From: Marinitoga litoralis
GTDB lineage: Bacteria; Thermotogota; Thermotogae; Petrotogales; Petrotogaceae
Direction of reading: 5' to 3'
Assembly: GCF_016908145.1 (NCBI RefSeq)
Contig: NZ_JAFBDI010000001.1
Location: 1 to 64,000, forward strand
DNA: 64,000 nt
Shown piece by piece: positions 1-7,937 of this stretch. The position numbers and the translations under genes were made by a program. Each line of letters starts with the position of its first letter. Position 1 is the first letter of the stretch. The notes under the pieces are model-generated. The model saw nothing but the letters and a program-made list of their open reading frames with translations. It had not been told where the DNA came from and ran no database searches.

Positions 1-72
1 AAAAGAACAATGTATGGAAGATGCAAATTTGAAACATTAAAGAACAAAATTCTCATGATAGAGCAAAGTTAA
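1..72 (+). pseudogene. C-terminal tail of an ISL3-like transposase (runs in from the left edge)
   Basis: The first reading frame is open from base 1 to a TAA at 70-72. It encodes 23 residues beginning KRTMYGRCKFETLKNKIL. A basic stretch followed by MYGR.xF..L..K/R is how I remember the C-termini of ISL3-type (DDE) transposases. Only the end is visible, so I cannot say whether the gene to the left is intact. It converges on an IS200-type remnant that ends two bases further on, so two unrelated insertion sequences lie side by side. The call rests on a short match. Confidence 0.5.
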
Positions 73-73
73 T

Positions 74-446
74 TCAAGTATCTTTGGAAAGAACCGTTTT
101 TATTTTACCATTTACACCCACTGTTAAAAGACAATAACTTTTAGACCAAAAAGCAGACTTCCAAAGTTTATCTTTTATACATGGAAATTCTTTTTTGATA
201 ATCCTTGATGAAGCATTTTATACGCATTAATGAACTTAGATAATTCAGAATTAGGTTGAGAAGAAAACAAAACGTGTATATGGTCTTGATCGTGATTCCA
301 TTCTTTTAAGATATTTTTCTCCAATACGTTCAAAAATCTGGTTTAATCTCATTGAGATAGTATCATTAACAACTTTTCTTCTGTATTTAGTTACAAGAAC
401 TAAGTGGTAATTTAAAGATAGAATGATTATTTGTTTCCAAAATCAT
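74..446 (-). pseudogene. tnpA: Frameshifted IS200/IS605-family transposase TnpA
   Basis: Read on the minus strand, three frames together give a Y1 (HUH) transposase of about 124 codons. The pieces in order are an N-terminus ending NNHSIF, then LNYHLVLVTKYRRKVV, then the metal-binding segment WNHDQDHIHVLFSSQP with its His-x-His pair, then FWSKSYCLLTVG with the candidate catalytic tyrosine, ending at TGA (complement of 74-76). At least three frame changes are needed, near the N-terminus, before WNHDQDH and after the KNFH segment, so the gene cannot be functional as read. No TnpB partner is present. The ATG at 446 is the plausible original start. Confidence 0.8.
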
Positions 447-471
447 TTTTTAATCTTCAAAATATATATTA

Positions 472-495
472 ACACTAATGTTATAACATAAGTGT
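472..495. repeat. 24-bp inverted repeat beside the tnpA start
   Basis: ACACT-A-ATGTTATAACAT-A-AGTGT is self-complementary except for one A/A pair (477 and 490). It lies about 25 bp upstream of the tnpA start on the minus strand. IS200-type elements often carry a hairpin near their left end that limits transposase expression, and this could be it. It could equally be an operator. Confidence 0.5.
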
Positions 496-516
496 ACCAA
501 AATTGCAAATTCATCC

Positions 517-534
517 CCGCCTTACAGAAGACGG
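517..534. mobile_element. Subterminal hairpin of the IS200/IS605-like element, left end
   Basis: CCGCCTT-ACAG-AAGACGG forms a seven-base stem with one mismatch. The wider context (TTCATCCCCGCC...CGGAGTATTCTTTG) resembles the imperfect hairpins that TnpA binds at IS200/IS605 ends. It lies upstream of tnpA, as a left end should. The exact cleavage site cannot be fixed without an empty-site sequence. The matching right end would lie near 70, where nothing clear is seen. Confidence 0.5.
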
Positions 535-619
535 AGTATTCTTTGTGTGTTTTGATAAAATGGTGTGATAAAAAATTTATTAAAATAATATAATACATAA
601 TAACTTTAGTTTTTGTCAT

Positions 620-807
620 GAACTCACTCCCTTTTGAAATTTTATCATGTCAATTTAATTAAAATACACTTTGCAATATGAATAAAATATTAATATTAGC
701 AATAATAGTTAATAATAGGTGACTATTTATGATTAATTATAAATTTTTGTTATTTTTATAAAATATTTAATCAAAATTATGTGATAAAATATAATGGGGG
801 TGATAAG
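620..807. other. AT-rich intergenic region upstream of the oxidoreductase gene
   Basis: No ORF with a ribosome-binding site was found here. The last 30 bases hold TGTGATAAAAT (781-790) and TATAAT (790-795). Either could be the -10 element for the gene at 808. The TATAAT is very close to the start codon, so the upstream extended -10 is more credible. No clear -35 box was seen. Confidence 0.4.
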
Positions 808-1806
808 ATGAAAAGAATAAAATTAGGTATTGTAGGAACTGGTATTGCAGCTAGAGATTTGCATTTACCTGGATTAAAAGAATTAGAAGATAAATTTGAA
901 GTTGTAGCATTATATAATAGAACAAAGGAAAAAGCAATACAATTTTCTAATTATTTAAATAATAATCCAAAAATTTATGATTCATATGATAAATTGTTAG
1001 ATAATGTAGAAGCTGTTGATTTAGCCTTACCAGTACAATTAAATTATGAATTTATAGAAAAGGCTTTGAAAAAAGGAGTAAATGTTATTTGTGAAAAACC
1101 AATATCTATAAATGTAGAAGAAGGTAAAAAAATTGTTGAATTATCAAAAAAATATAAAAATGTAATTTATATAGCTGAAAATTATAGACATTTTACAGCT
1201 TTTGATAAAATAAAAGAATTGACTTCAAAGATTGGTAATGTATATTATTTGCAATGGAATTTGTGGATTTATATGTCAAAAGATAATAAATATGCAAATA
1301 CACCATGGAGACAAAATCCAGAACATATTGGTGGATTTATTTCAGATGCAGGAGTTCACCATGTTGCAAGTATGAGAAAAATATTTGGAGATATAAAATG
1401 GGTATATGGTTCTGTTAAAGACATAACAGATTATTTAGGCGGACCAGATTTATTATCTTCTACTTTTGAATTCGATAATGGAATACTTGGCAATTATAAT
1501 GTTTCATATGCAATGGATGGGAAGAATATATTAATGATAAAAGGAGAATTAGGAGATATTATATTTGAAGATGATATAATTAAAGTTATAAAATATAGAG
1601 ATAAAGTTATAGAATATTATGACGAATATAAGACTCATGATGAAAATTCTTATAAAAAGGAATTTGAAGATTTTTATGAAGTCATAAATGGTAAGGAAAA
1701 TGATTTAGGTAATGCAGAAGAAGCCTTAAAAGATTTAGCTTTTATTGAAGCTGCAATAAAATCAAACGGTGAAAAAAGAGTGTATATAAATGATTTAATA
1801 AAATAA
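808..1806 (+). CDS. Gfo/Idh/MocA-family oxidoreductase
   Basis: This is an NAD(P)-dependent sugar or cyclitol dehydrogenase-like protein of 332 residues. The N-terminus KRIKLGIVGTGIAARDLHLPG is the Rossmann GxGxxA fold. The segment CEKPISINVEEG (near residue 100) is the family's conserved EKP motif, with the catalytic lysine in it. The central segment GGFISDAGVHHVASMR contains the His that normally faces the substrate. GTG at 781 gives a longer frame, but ATG 808 has GGGGGTGAT seven bases upstream, so 808 is chosen. It stands alone and converges on the secreted protein at 1821. Its place beside sugar importers suggests modification of an imported sugar. The substrate cannot be told. Confidence 0.88.
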   Translation: MKRIKLGIVGTGIAARDLHLPGLKELEDKFEVVALYNRTKEKAIQFSNYLNNNPKIYDSYDKLLDNVEAVDLALPVQLNYEFIEKALKKGVNVICEKPISINVEEGKKIVELSKKYKNVIYIAENYRHFTAFDKIKELTSKIGNVYYLQWNLWIYMSKDNKYANTPWRQNPEHIGGFISDAGVHHVASMRKIFGDIKWVYGSVKDITDYLGGPDLLSSTFEFDNGILGNYNVSYAMDGKNILMIKGELGDIIFEDDIIKVIKYRDKVIEYYDEYKTHDENSYKKEFEDFYEVINGKENDLGNAEEALKDLAFIEAAIKSNGEKRVYINDLIK

Positions 1807-1823
1807 AGGGCGTTAGCCCTTTA
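1804..1823. terminator. Bidirectional terminator between convergent genes
   Basis: TAAAGGGC-GTTA-GCCCTTTA is an eight-base perfect stem with a four-base loop, followed by TTTT on the plus strand. It includes the stop codons of both flanking genes (TAA at 1804-1806 and, in complement, 1821-1823). Confidence 0.85.
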
Positions 1824-4001
1824 TTTTATAGTTATTGCAAAAATATGCATTGTAGGCTTTTTAGGTAAAAAAATGTTTTTTAGTTCTTTATTTTTTAAAT
1901 CAAATGTATTTAAATATATTTTAGGATTTAGATTTTCTTTTATACCTAAACCATTATATCTGTAAATAGTATCAATAACAATATTTTCGCCATATATTGG
2001 TGATTGGCACCAATCAGAAAAACTTAATAATTCTTCTTGTATTTCTCCGTCAATATATTCAATTAATATTTTTTCTTGATAATTACCGTGTTCTGAAGAA
2101 CCTAATATAAATAATTTTTGGCCTTTTGTGTTATTAATTTCTAATCTTTGACCAGCACATACAAGATTATCATTTCCATCTATTTTTATTTTAAAAGGTA
2201 TATCATTATATTTAATAAAATTATTTGATAATTCTTTAATAATTTCTTCGGAAGGATATTTTGCACCAAATACTCCATCAGGATTATCGAAATTTCCTTC
2301 TCGTCTATTTGAAAATGAGGTAATTCCATCATTATTGAAAACATTATCTAAGTCGAGAATGGAATAATTATCTATATTATATGTCTTTAAAGATAGATTA
2401 GAATAATCATTAGAATTGGTATTATATTTATAATTAATTTTATTAATAGTATCATTTGTTAGTTCTATAAATTCATTATCTAATTTTATTATATATGTAT
2501 ATTTTTGAGGAATTAAAAGAATTTGATCTAAATACAACGTTCTATTATTTTGTGGGGTTATCGAAATAGTTAATTTGCCTTTTTCTAATTTAATAGGAAT
2601 AAAGTTTCTATTAGAAACAATTTTTTCTTTACCAGAATAAATTTTTATTTCTGATTCTGGTATATTTCCAATTAAATGAATATAATATTCACCAGAAAAT
2701 TCGATCATAGTTTTTAATGCTATTTTTTCATTAGTTTTAATTTGTATATTACCAGAATTATCTAATTCAAAGTAATATATACCAGTATCCATTTTTTCTG
2801 CTTCCATTAAAATAGCTTGATTACCACCGATAGTTTTAGAATAATAAAATTTTTCATATTCTTTTGGAAGTGATTTTAATCTAGTAAGAGCTATTAATGC
2901 AGAAATTGTTGATTCTGCACCAGCATTTTGGTTAACATATACCGAATGCATACCATCAAATCCTTCGCCATTATATCCAAGCATAGGGAAATTTAAATGG
3001 TTATTACCTGAATAAAAAGATCCAAATAAAAAGGCTTTAATAGCATAATTTTCATTATTAGTAACTAAATACAAATTAGATAAAGTAGATATTATTGTTT
3101 CTAAACCATATGAAAGATATGGATATTTGATAATGAAATTTTTTATTTCATAAACTGGGCCAATTGATAATAAAAGATCATAAAAATTTACATATTTTAT
3201 TACAGAATCTAAGTATTTTTTATCATTTGTTATTTTATAAGCTTCTATTAATGCCTCACCTTGCCTTGAACCCCAAGTATGCCATAAAAATTGATTTTTA
3301 TTACCCTCATTATAAGTTCCATAATATGGTCCATCTTTTACTTGATAATTTAATATAGAATCAGATAATTTGATGATATATTCTAAATCATTTGGATCAT
3401 TTGAATAAATAAAATATTTGCTCAATCCAAGCAATAATAAAGAAGTAACGTCAGTACTGTTATTTAAGAGATTTTCTGAATTCAAATTACTTAATAAAAT
3501 TTTTTTTACTTTAGAAGCTGATTTTATTAATAAAATATTTAATTCTTCATCGGGGAAGATATTTATAGCATTACTAATAGCCCAAAATGCTCGGGCAGCC
3601 CACCAACTAGCTGATTTTTTGCTAGTAACACCTAATTTATTTATAGAACCATCTTCAAACACAAAATTATAAAAATCTCCATCATAGTCTTGCATTGCTA
3701 ATACAAATTCTAACGCTTCTTTAGCTCTAGTATAGTAAAAATCTTTTTTTTCTAATTTATATAAATCAGTATATAAGATTGCAACTCTTGCAACATCGTC
3801 AACACATGTAACTCCTTCTCCGGGAGCTGGTTTGTGGATATATCTATTTCCATATTTATCTGCATATATCCAATAACCAATATATTCTTTCTCTCCTATT
3901 TTAAAAGTATCTCTTAAAAATTCAAGATGATTAAAATTTAATTCTAAGGAAAAAACATTTATCGTTAAAAATAGTAGAATAAATATAATAATTTTTTTCA
4001 T
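1821..4001 (-). CDS. Secreted protein with an alpha/alpha-toroid-like domain and a carbohydrate-binding-like C-terminus
   Basis: The 726-residue protein starts with a signal peptide (KKIIIFILLFLTINVFS). Residues about 30-370 are helical and carry GEGVTCVDDVAR, KSASWWAARAFW and LWHTWGSRQGEAL. This pattern of aromatic and acidic positions is typical of six-hairpin (alpha/alpha)6 glycan enzymes. DDVAR resembles the DD-x-AR signature I remember from proteins that neighbour GH130 mannoside phosphorylases. Around residues 390-500, ILMEAEKMDTG...RTLYLDQILLIP resembles a CBM6/35-like beta-sandwich. The remaining 200 residues are unrecognised. The ribosome-binding site is GGAGGTAAAAT. It lies downstream of the secreted protein at 4040, past a terminator. 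Probable role: outer or periplasmic glycan processing or binding. No catalytic residues are assigned. Confidence 0.6.
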   Translation of the reverse strand: MKKIIIFILLFLTINVFSLELNFNHLEFLRDTFKIGEKEYIGYWIYADKYGNRYIHKPAPGEGVTCVDDVARVAILYTDLYKLEKKDFYYTRAKEALEFVLAMQDYDGDFYNFVFEDGSINKLGVTSKKSASWWAARAFWAISNAINIFPDEELNILLIKSASKVKKILLSNLNSENLLNNSTDVTSLLLLGLSKYFIYSNDPNDLEYIIKLSDSILNYQVKDGPYYGTYNEGNKNQFLWHTWGSRQGEALIEAYKITNDKKYLDSVIKYVNFYDLLLSIGPVYEIKNFIIKYPYLSYGLETIISTLSNLYLVTNNENYAIKAFLFGSFYSGNNHLNFPMLGYNGEGFDGMHSVYVNQNAGAESTISALIALTRLKSLPKEYEKFYYSKTIGGNQAILMEAEKMDTGIYYFELDNSGNIQIKTNEKIALKTMIEFSGEYYIHLIGNIPESEIKIYSGKEKIVSNRNFIPIKLEKGKLTISITPQNNRTLYLDQILLIPQKYTYIIKLDNEFIELTNDTINKINYKYNTNSNDYSNLSLKTYNIDNYSILDLDNVFNNDGITSFSNRREGNFDNPDGVFGAKYPSEEIIKELSNNFIKYNDIPFKIKIDGNDNLVCAGQRLEINNTKGQKLFILGSSEHGNYQEKILIEYIDGEIQEELLSFSDWCQSPIYGENIVIDTIYRYNGLGIKENLNPKIYLNTFDLKNKELKNIFLPKKPTMHIFAITIK

Positions 4002-4012
4002 ATTTTACCTCC

Positions 4013-4034
4013 AAAAAAGGGCACTTAAGTGCCC
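4013..4034 (-). terminator. Rho-independent terminator after the 4040-5386 gene
   Basis: GGGCACTT/AAGTGCCC is a perfect 16-base palindrome (4019-4034). On the minus strand it is followed by six Ts (the A-run 4013-4018). It would stop transcription before the 1821-4001 gene, though readthrough is possible because that gene starts only 12 bases further on. Confidence 0.8.
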
Positions 4035-4039
4035 TAATT

Positions 4040-5386
4040 TTATTCTGATATATGAATTTTTTGAATTTCTAAAGTTCTTTTTTCTAAAAAGTCAATAGCT
4101 TCATTAGAATCTCTTGATTGGAATAAAGAATAATATCTTTTATATTTTACAATATCACCTGCTTTGAATTTTGCCATCCAGTACTTACCTACATTTTCTT
4201 CAGAATATGGAGGGAATACACCTTTTGTTGCTTCGTAATTATCCATTTCACCAGGTAACCATCTAAAGATACCATCTCTAAATTCTCTACTTTCATAGAA
4301 CCAGAAATCGTTAAATACAAAATCTTTTAAATCAGAATAAACAACAGGTTTTTCAGGTAATATTTCAGCAGCACCTAAACCATATTTTGGTGAGAAATTA
4401 GCTCTCCAACTTTCTTGAGAAACAAATGCATATGTAGCTCCCCACCATAATGGTTTCATAGAATCAATAGCTGGAAACTCAATGTATGGTTTTCCATTTA
4501 CATATTTAACTGCATTTCTTTGTGTCCAATAATCAAGTGGTGTACCATTAATTTGTTCAGCCCAAACCATTCTTCTGAACATTGGTAAAATATGTAAAGC
4601 ATTATCATCTATGCTTGTTATTGGAGCAGTAGCCATCACTTGTAATTTCATTATATCAACATAATTTGTAAATTCAAATGTATTTTCAACTAAAACATCA
4701 CCAGTTTTGAAAATATGGGTTACAATATGCTGATTTAATCCAGGTAATAATTTTGAATATAAATCGGAAACTACAGTTACCGCTATTGGACCTGCTTCTA
4801 AAACCTTTACTTTTTCAATATCAAAACCTGAAGAAGTAAATTCAACATGTTTTCCTAATTTTCCATCGATATAAAATGTGCTTCCTGACCATCCAGCAAC
4901 CCTAGCAGTACCTAATTCATTGTATATTGTCCCATTAATATCTTTGTATCTTACAAAATTAGCTAATCCATATTTATTTATTTTAACATCAAAATCCTTT
5001 GAAGTAACTAAATATTCGCCATTTTCTTCATTTACTGAAAAATAAGGTTCGAAAGTCATTAAATCCATATCAGAATTATCTGAAATAATAATTTTAGCAG
5101 TTTTTTTAAAAGTAAATAACAATATATCTTCTGATGAAATTCTTTGGTTACCATCAATATCATCAATTTGATATGGCAAATAAATACCATTCTCATCCAT
5201 AATTCTTATAGAATACCAGTTTGCATCAAAATCTTCTCCAACAATATCAAGGATTTTTGAAAAGGAAATTGTATATGGGACATCCATCCATGTCATTTGA
5301 TCTGTTTTTACTTCAATAATTCTTTCTTCTGCCATAACAAATATACTTAATAATACTAAAATTGCCAAAATAAAGCTTTTTTTCAT
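4040..5386 (-). CDS. Secreted protein of unknown function, LacI-regulon member by operator
   Basis: The 448-residue protein has an N-terminal signal peptide (KKSFILAILVLLSIFVMA, cut before EERI). The body is beta-rich. Residues 55-95 (SIRIMDENGIYLPYQIDDIDG...ILLFTFK) resemble the small N-terminal barrel of secreted glycan-lyase-like proteins such as the PcRGLX/YetA type. Later segments (FDVKINKYGLANFVRYKDINGT; WWGATYAFVSQESW) could belong to a galactose-mutarotase-like fold. This is a shape comparison only. The gene is divergent from lacI at 5691. Its promoter carries the same TAAGCGCTTA palindrome as the lacI promoter, so it probably belongs to the beta-mannoside regulon. The start at 5386 is preceded by AAGGGGGTAAAAC. 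Expected role: extracellular binding or cleavage of the polymer whose fragments the importer takes up. Confidence 0.6.
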   Translation of the reverse strand: MKKSFILAILVLLSIFVMAEERIIEVKTDQMTWMDVPYTISFSKILDIVGEDFDANWYSIRIMDENGIYLPYQIDDIDGNQRISSEDILLFTFKKTAKIIISDNSDMDLMTFEPYFSVNEENGEYLVTSKDFDVKINKYGLANFVRYKDINGTIYNELGTARVAGWSGSTFYIDGKLGKHVEFTSSGFDIEKVKVLEAGPIAVTVVSDLYSKLLPGLNQHIVTHIFKTGDVLVENTFEFTNYVDIMKLQVMATAPITSIDDNALHILPMFRRMVWAEQINGTPLDYWTQRNAVKYVNGKPYIEFPAIDSMKPLWWGATYAFVSQESWRANFSPKYGLGAAEILPEKPVVYSDLKDFVFNDFWFYESREFRDGIFRWLPGEMDNYEATKGVFPPYSEENVGKYWMAKFKAGDIVKYKRYYSLFQSRDSNEAIDFLEKRTLEIQKIHISE

Positions 5387-5413
5387 TGTTTTACCCCCTT
5401 TTATAAATTTAAG

Positions 5414-5426
5414 GTTAAGCGCTTAC
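5414..5426. promoter_or_regulatory. LacI-type operator O1 (GTTAAGCGCTTAC)
   Basis: This 13-base site with the perfect core TAAGCGCTTA is identical to the one at 5665-5677. It lies just downstream of the proposed -10 of the minus-strand gene 4040-5386, where a bound repressor would block initiation. A central CG in a short palindrome is typical of LacI-family sites. Confidence 0.75.
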
Positions 5427-5432
5427 ATATTT

Positions 5433-5460
5433 ATTATATATTTTTATATAAACTTTGCAA
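5433..5460 (-). promoter_or_regulatory. Promoter of the secreted-protein gene 4040-5386
   Basis: On the minus strand, TTGCAA (5455-5460) is followed after 16 bases by TATAAT (5433-5438). Transcription would start next to operator O1. The rest of 5461-5640 is AT-rich with no further gene or site that I can support. Confidence 0.55.
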
Positions 5461-5664
5461 AATTTGAAGAACGATGTTTAAAAGTAAATATAAGAAATTA
5501 GGGATAAATATGGAAATATTTTAAAGATTTATTAATTTTATTTTGTTTAAAAATAAGAAAAATAAAATAAAATTATAATAAACAATATTATTTCAAATTA
5601 ATGAAAAATATTTGGATTTTTTGAGTTTTTAAAAAAATACTTTTATATGTTATTATAAGATTGG

Positions 5665-5677
5665 GTTAAGCGCTTAC
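5665..5677. promoter_or_regulatory. LacI-type operator O2 (GTTAAGCGCTTAC)
   Basis: It is identical in all 13 bases to O1, 250 bp away on the other side of the divergent region. It ends one base before the AGGAGG ribosome-binding site of lacI. The candidate -10 (TATTAT, 5651-5656) lies just upstream, which fits repression of the lacI-importer-GH130 operon by its own product. The spacing could also allow looping between the two sites. Confidence 0.75.
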
Positions 5678-5690
5678 AGGAGGTGTGATT

Positions 5691-6680
5691 ATGGCTAATA
5701 TTGAAGATGTAGCAAAACTTGCTGGAACATCAATAGCGACGGTTTCTAGAATAATTAATAATAAAGGTAAAGTATCTGAAAAAACTAAAATAAAAGTATT
5801 AAAAGCTATAGAAGAATTAAATTATAAGCCTTCAAGTCAAGCAAAGCATCTTGCAAAAGTAAAGTATGGTTTTAAAATTGGTGTATTAATAAGTGATAGG
5901 ATAAAAAGTATTTTAGATAAAAATAAAAATGAATTTGGAGAAATGGATTTTTATTCTACTGTATTAGAAGGTATTTATGATGGAGCTAAAGAAAATAAAT
6001 CAAAGATTAAATTATTTACTTTTGATGAATATTTAAATACTGAAAAAGATTGTGATGGTATTTTAATTATTGGATCCGATAAAATTCCTGATGAAATTTT
6101 GAATTGTAATATTAATATGGTTTTAGTTGATAATTATATCGTAGGGAAAAAAATTAATGCAGTGATATCTAATGGTTTTGATGGTGCATATTATGTGGTT
6201 GATAAAATGATAAAAAGAAATTATAAAAGAATTATTCATGTGCATGGATCTTTAGAATTTTACGAATTTAGAAGAAGATTTGAAGGGTATGAATTAGCTA
6301 TGAAACAAAATAATTTATTACCTATAACATATGAGGTTGCAGAAAATCAAGAATCTATAAATTATATTATAGATTTAATATTGTCTAAAAATCCTGAAGT
6401 TATTTTTGCATCAAATGATCCAATAGCCATAATGATTTTAAATTCTTTAAAATCAAAAAACATTAAAGTTCCAGAAGATATACAAGTAATTGGATTTGAT
6501 GATATAGTATTCTCTTCGTCAATTGAGCCAACGTTATCAACAGTTAAAGTATTTAAATATGAAATGGGAAATGTTGCATTTGAAAGAGTAATAGAATTAA
6601 TAAATGGTAAAAATGTTCATCCATATGTAACTTCATTATTTACGGAATTTATTGAAAGAAATTCAACTAAGGGGGTATGA
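5691..6680 (+). CDS. LacI-family transcriptional repressor of the mannoside operon
   Basis: The 329-residue DNA-binding regulator has an N-terminal helix-turn-helix, IEDVAKLAGTSIATVSRIIN, followed by the hinge KPSSQAKHLA. A periplasmic-binding-protein-like sensor domain follows (IPEDIQVIGFDDI near the C-terminus). GTG at 5685 is in frame, but ATG 5691 is seven bases after AGGAGG and is chosen. It is first in an operon: its TGA overlaps an in-frame ATG just ahead of the binding-protein gene. The operators at 5414 and 5665 are probably its targets. From its position the inducer should be a mannoside or other sugar carried by the importer. Confidence 0.9.
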   Translation: MANIEDVAKLAGTSIATVSRIINNKGKVSEKTKIKVLKAIEELNYKPSSQAKHLAKVKYGFKIGVLISDRIKSILDKNKNEFGEMDFYSTVLEGIYDGAKENKSKIKLFTFDEYLNTEKDCDGILIIGSDKIPDEILNCNINMVLVDNYIVGKKINAVISNGFDGAYYVVDKMIKRNYKRIIHVHGSLEFYEFRRRFEGYELAMKQNNLLPITYEVAENQESINYIIDLILSKNPEVIFASNDPIAIMILNSLKSKNIKVPEDIQVIGFDDIVFSSSIEPTLSTVKVFKYEMGNVAFERVIELINGKNVHPYVTSLFTEFIERNSTKGV

Positions 6681-6682
6681 AA

Positions 6683-7933
6683 ATGAAAAAATTGCTAGTG
6701 ATTTTATTTTTATCAATGTTTGTTTTATCCTTTGCAAAAACAACATTGGTATTTTGGACTGCACCAAATCCTAATCAAGAAGCTTTTTGGAAAAAATTAG
6801 TTGCTGAATATGAAAAGCAAAATCCTGATATTGATATCGAATGGACAACAATTCCTGCTGCAGGAAGTTCTGAAGAAGCAATTTTAAGTGCAATTGCATC
6901 AGGAAGAACTCCTGATATTTGTACAAATATTTTTTCAGGATTTGCTGCTCAATTAATAGAATTGGATCAATTAGTTGAATTGAATAAATTACCAGGATTC
7001 AATGATTTAATTTCAGTTAGAAAAATGGAAAATATTATAAAAGGTTGGGAATTTATGGGTAAATCATATGTTTTACCTATTTATTCTAATCCTATATTGA
7101 TGTGGTGGAGAAAAGATATTTTAAAAGAATACGGTTGGGAAAAACCACCAAGAACTTATTCTGAAATATATAAACTTTCAAAACAATTTGTTGTACCTAA
7201 AGAAAAATATACAATGAGAGTTGTAGCTGGAAGAAACTGGTGGGATAGATGGTTTGATTATATTACTTACTATTATGCAGCAAGTGAAGGAAAACCTTAT
7301 ATCGATTTGAAGAAATATAAGGCTGTATATAATAATGATGCGGGAATAAAAGTTGCAAAATTTTTTGAAACGATGTTTAAAAATGGATGGACTGCTGTAG
7401 ATCTTGGAAATGCTCCATTATATAATGGTGTAATTTTAGCAAGTTTAAAAGGCCCATGGGAAATACCTTATGCAGAAAATCAATTCCCAGAAGTATTAAA
7501 AAATATAGAAATTACACCACCAGTAGTGCCTGATGATTATCCCGAAAAAAATCCTATTTATACTTTTGCAGATACAAAAGGATTAGTAATATTTAAATCT
7601 TCTAAACACCAAAAAGAAGCTTGGGATTTTGTTAAATGGGTTTTTTCAAATCCTGAATATGATAGATTATGGTTAGAAATGACAAAAATGCCACCAGCCA
7701 GAGGAGATTTATTAGAAAATAAATTATTTACAGAATTTTTTAATAATAATCCATTAGCAGCAGAATATGCTAAATATGTAGCTTATGCAGTACCTCCAGC
7801 TTTAATATCAAAAACTGTTGAGGTTCAAGATGAAATGACATATAGTTTAATTGAACCATTAATGTATGGAAAATCTGATGCCGAAAGTGCAATAAAAGAG
7901 TCTATAAAAAAGATAAATAGAATAATATGGTGA
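6683..7933 (+). CDS. Sugar ABC transporter, extracellular solute-binding protein (family 1)
   Basis: The 416-residue secreted binding protein has signal peptide residues 1-18 (KKLLVILFLSM...LSFA), with no lipobox cysteine. The mature start KTTLVFWTAPNP.QEAFWKKLV and the segment IASGRTPDICTNIFSGF are typical of oligosaccharide-binding MalE/UgpB-like proteins. An ATG at 6677 overlaps the lacI stop but is only two bases from the Shine-Dalgarno GGGGG. ATG 6683 has a spacing of eight and is preferred. Two permease genes and a GH130 phosphorylase follow directly, so the ligand is inferred to be a beta-mannoside or gluco-mannoside. The ligand is not shown by the sequence. Confidence 0.9.
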   Translation: MKKLLVILFLSMFVLSFAKTTLVFWTAPNPNQEAFWKKLVAEYEKQNPDIDIEWTTIPAAGSSEEAILSAIASGRTPDICTNIFSGFAAQLIELDQLVELNKLPGFNDLISVRKMENIIKGWEFMGKSYVLPIYSNPILMWWRKDILKEYGWEKPPRTYSEIYKLSKQFVVPKEKYTMRVVAGRNWWDRWFDYITYYYAASEGKPYIDLKKYKAVYNNDAGIKVAKFFETMFKNGWTAVDLGNAPLYNGVILASLKGPWEIPYAENQFPEVLKNIEITPPVVPDDYPEKNPIYTFADTKGLVIFKSSKHQKEAWDFVKWVFSNPEYDRLWLEMTKMPPARGDLLENKLFTEFFNNNPLAAEYAKYVAYAVPPALISKTVEVQDEMTYSLIEPLMYGKSDAESAIKESIKKINRIIW

Positions 7934-7937
7934 TTTT

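Larger units (their letters stand above)
443..619 (-). pseudogene. Short ORF, possibly a gene truncated by the IS200-type insertion
   Basis: A 58-codon ORF starts at ATG 619 with a good ribosome-binding site (AAAGGGAG) seven bases before it. The first 18 residues or so (MTKTKVIMYYIILINFLS) look like a membrane or signal segment. From about base 560 leftwards the frame reads through the terminal hairpin of the IS200-like element and stops inside the tnpA remnant. The best reading is a real gene start whose remainder was displaced by the insertion. It could also be chance in AT-rich DNA. No function can be assigned. Confidence 0.25.

Noticed and set aside
3418-3672. Plus-strand ORF of 84 codons inside the large secreted protein gene
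   Set aside because: No RBS, overlaps a clear coding frame with conserved aromatic blocks.
5387-5690. A small gene in the 304-bp divergent region
   Set aside because: No frame with an RBS and start; the region is explained by two promoters and two operators.
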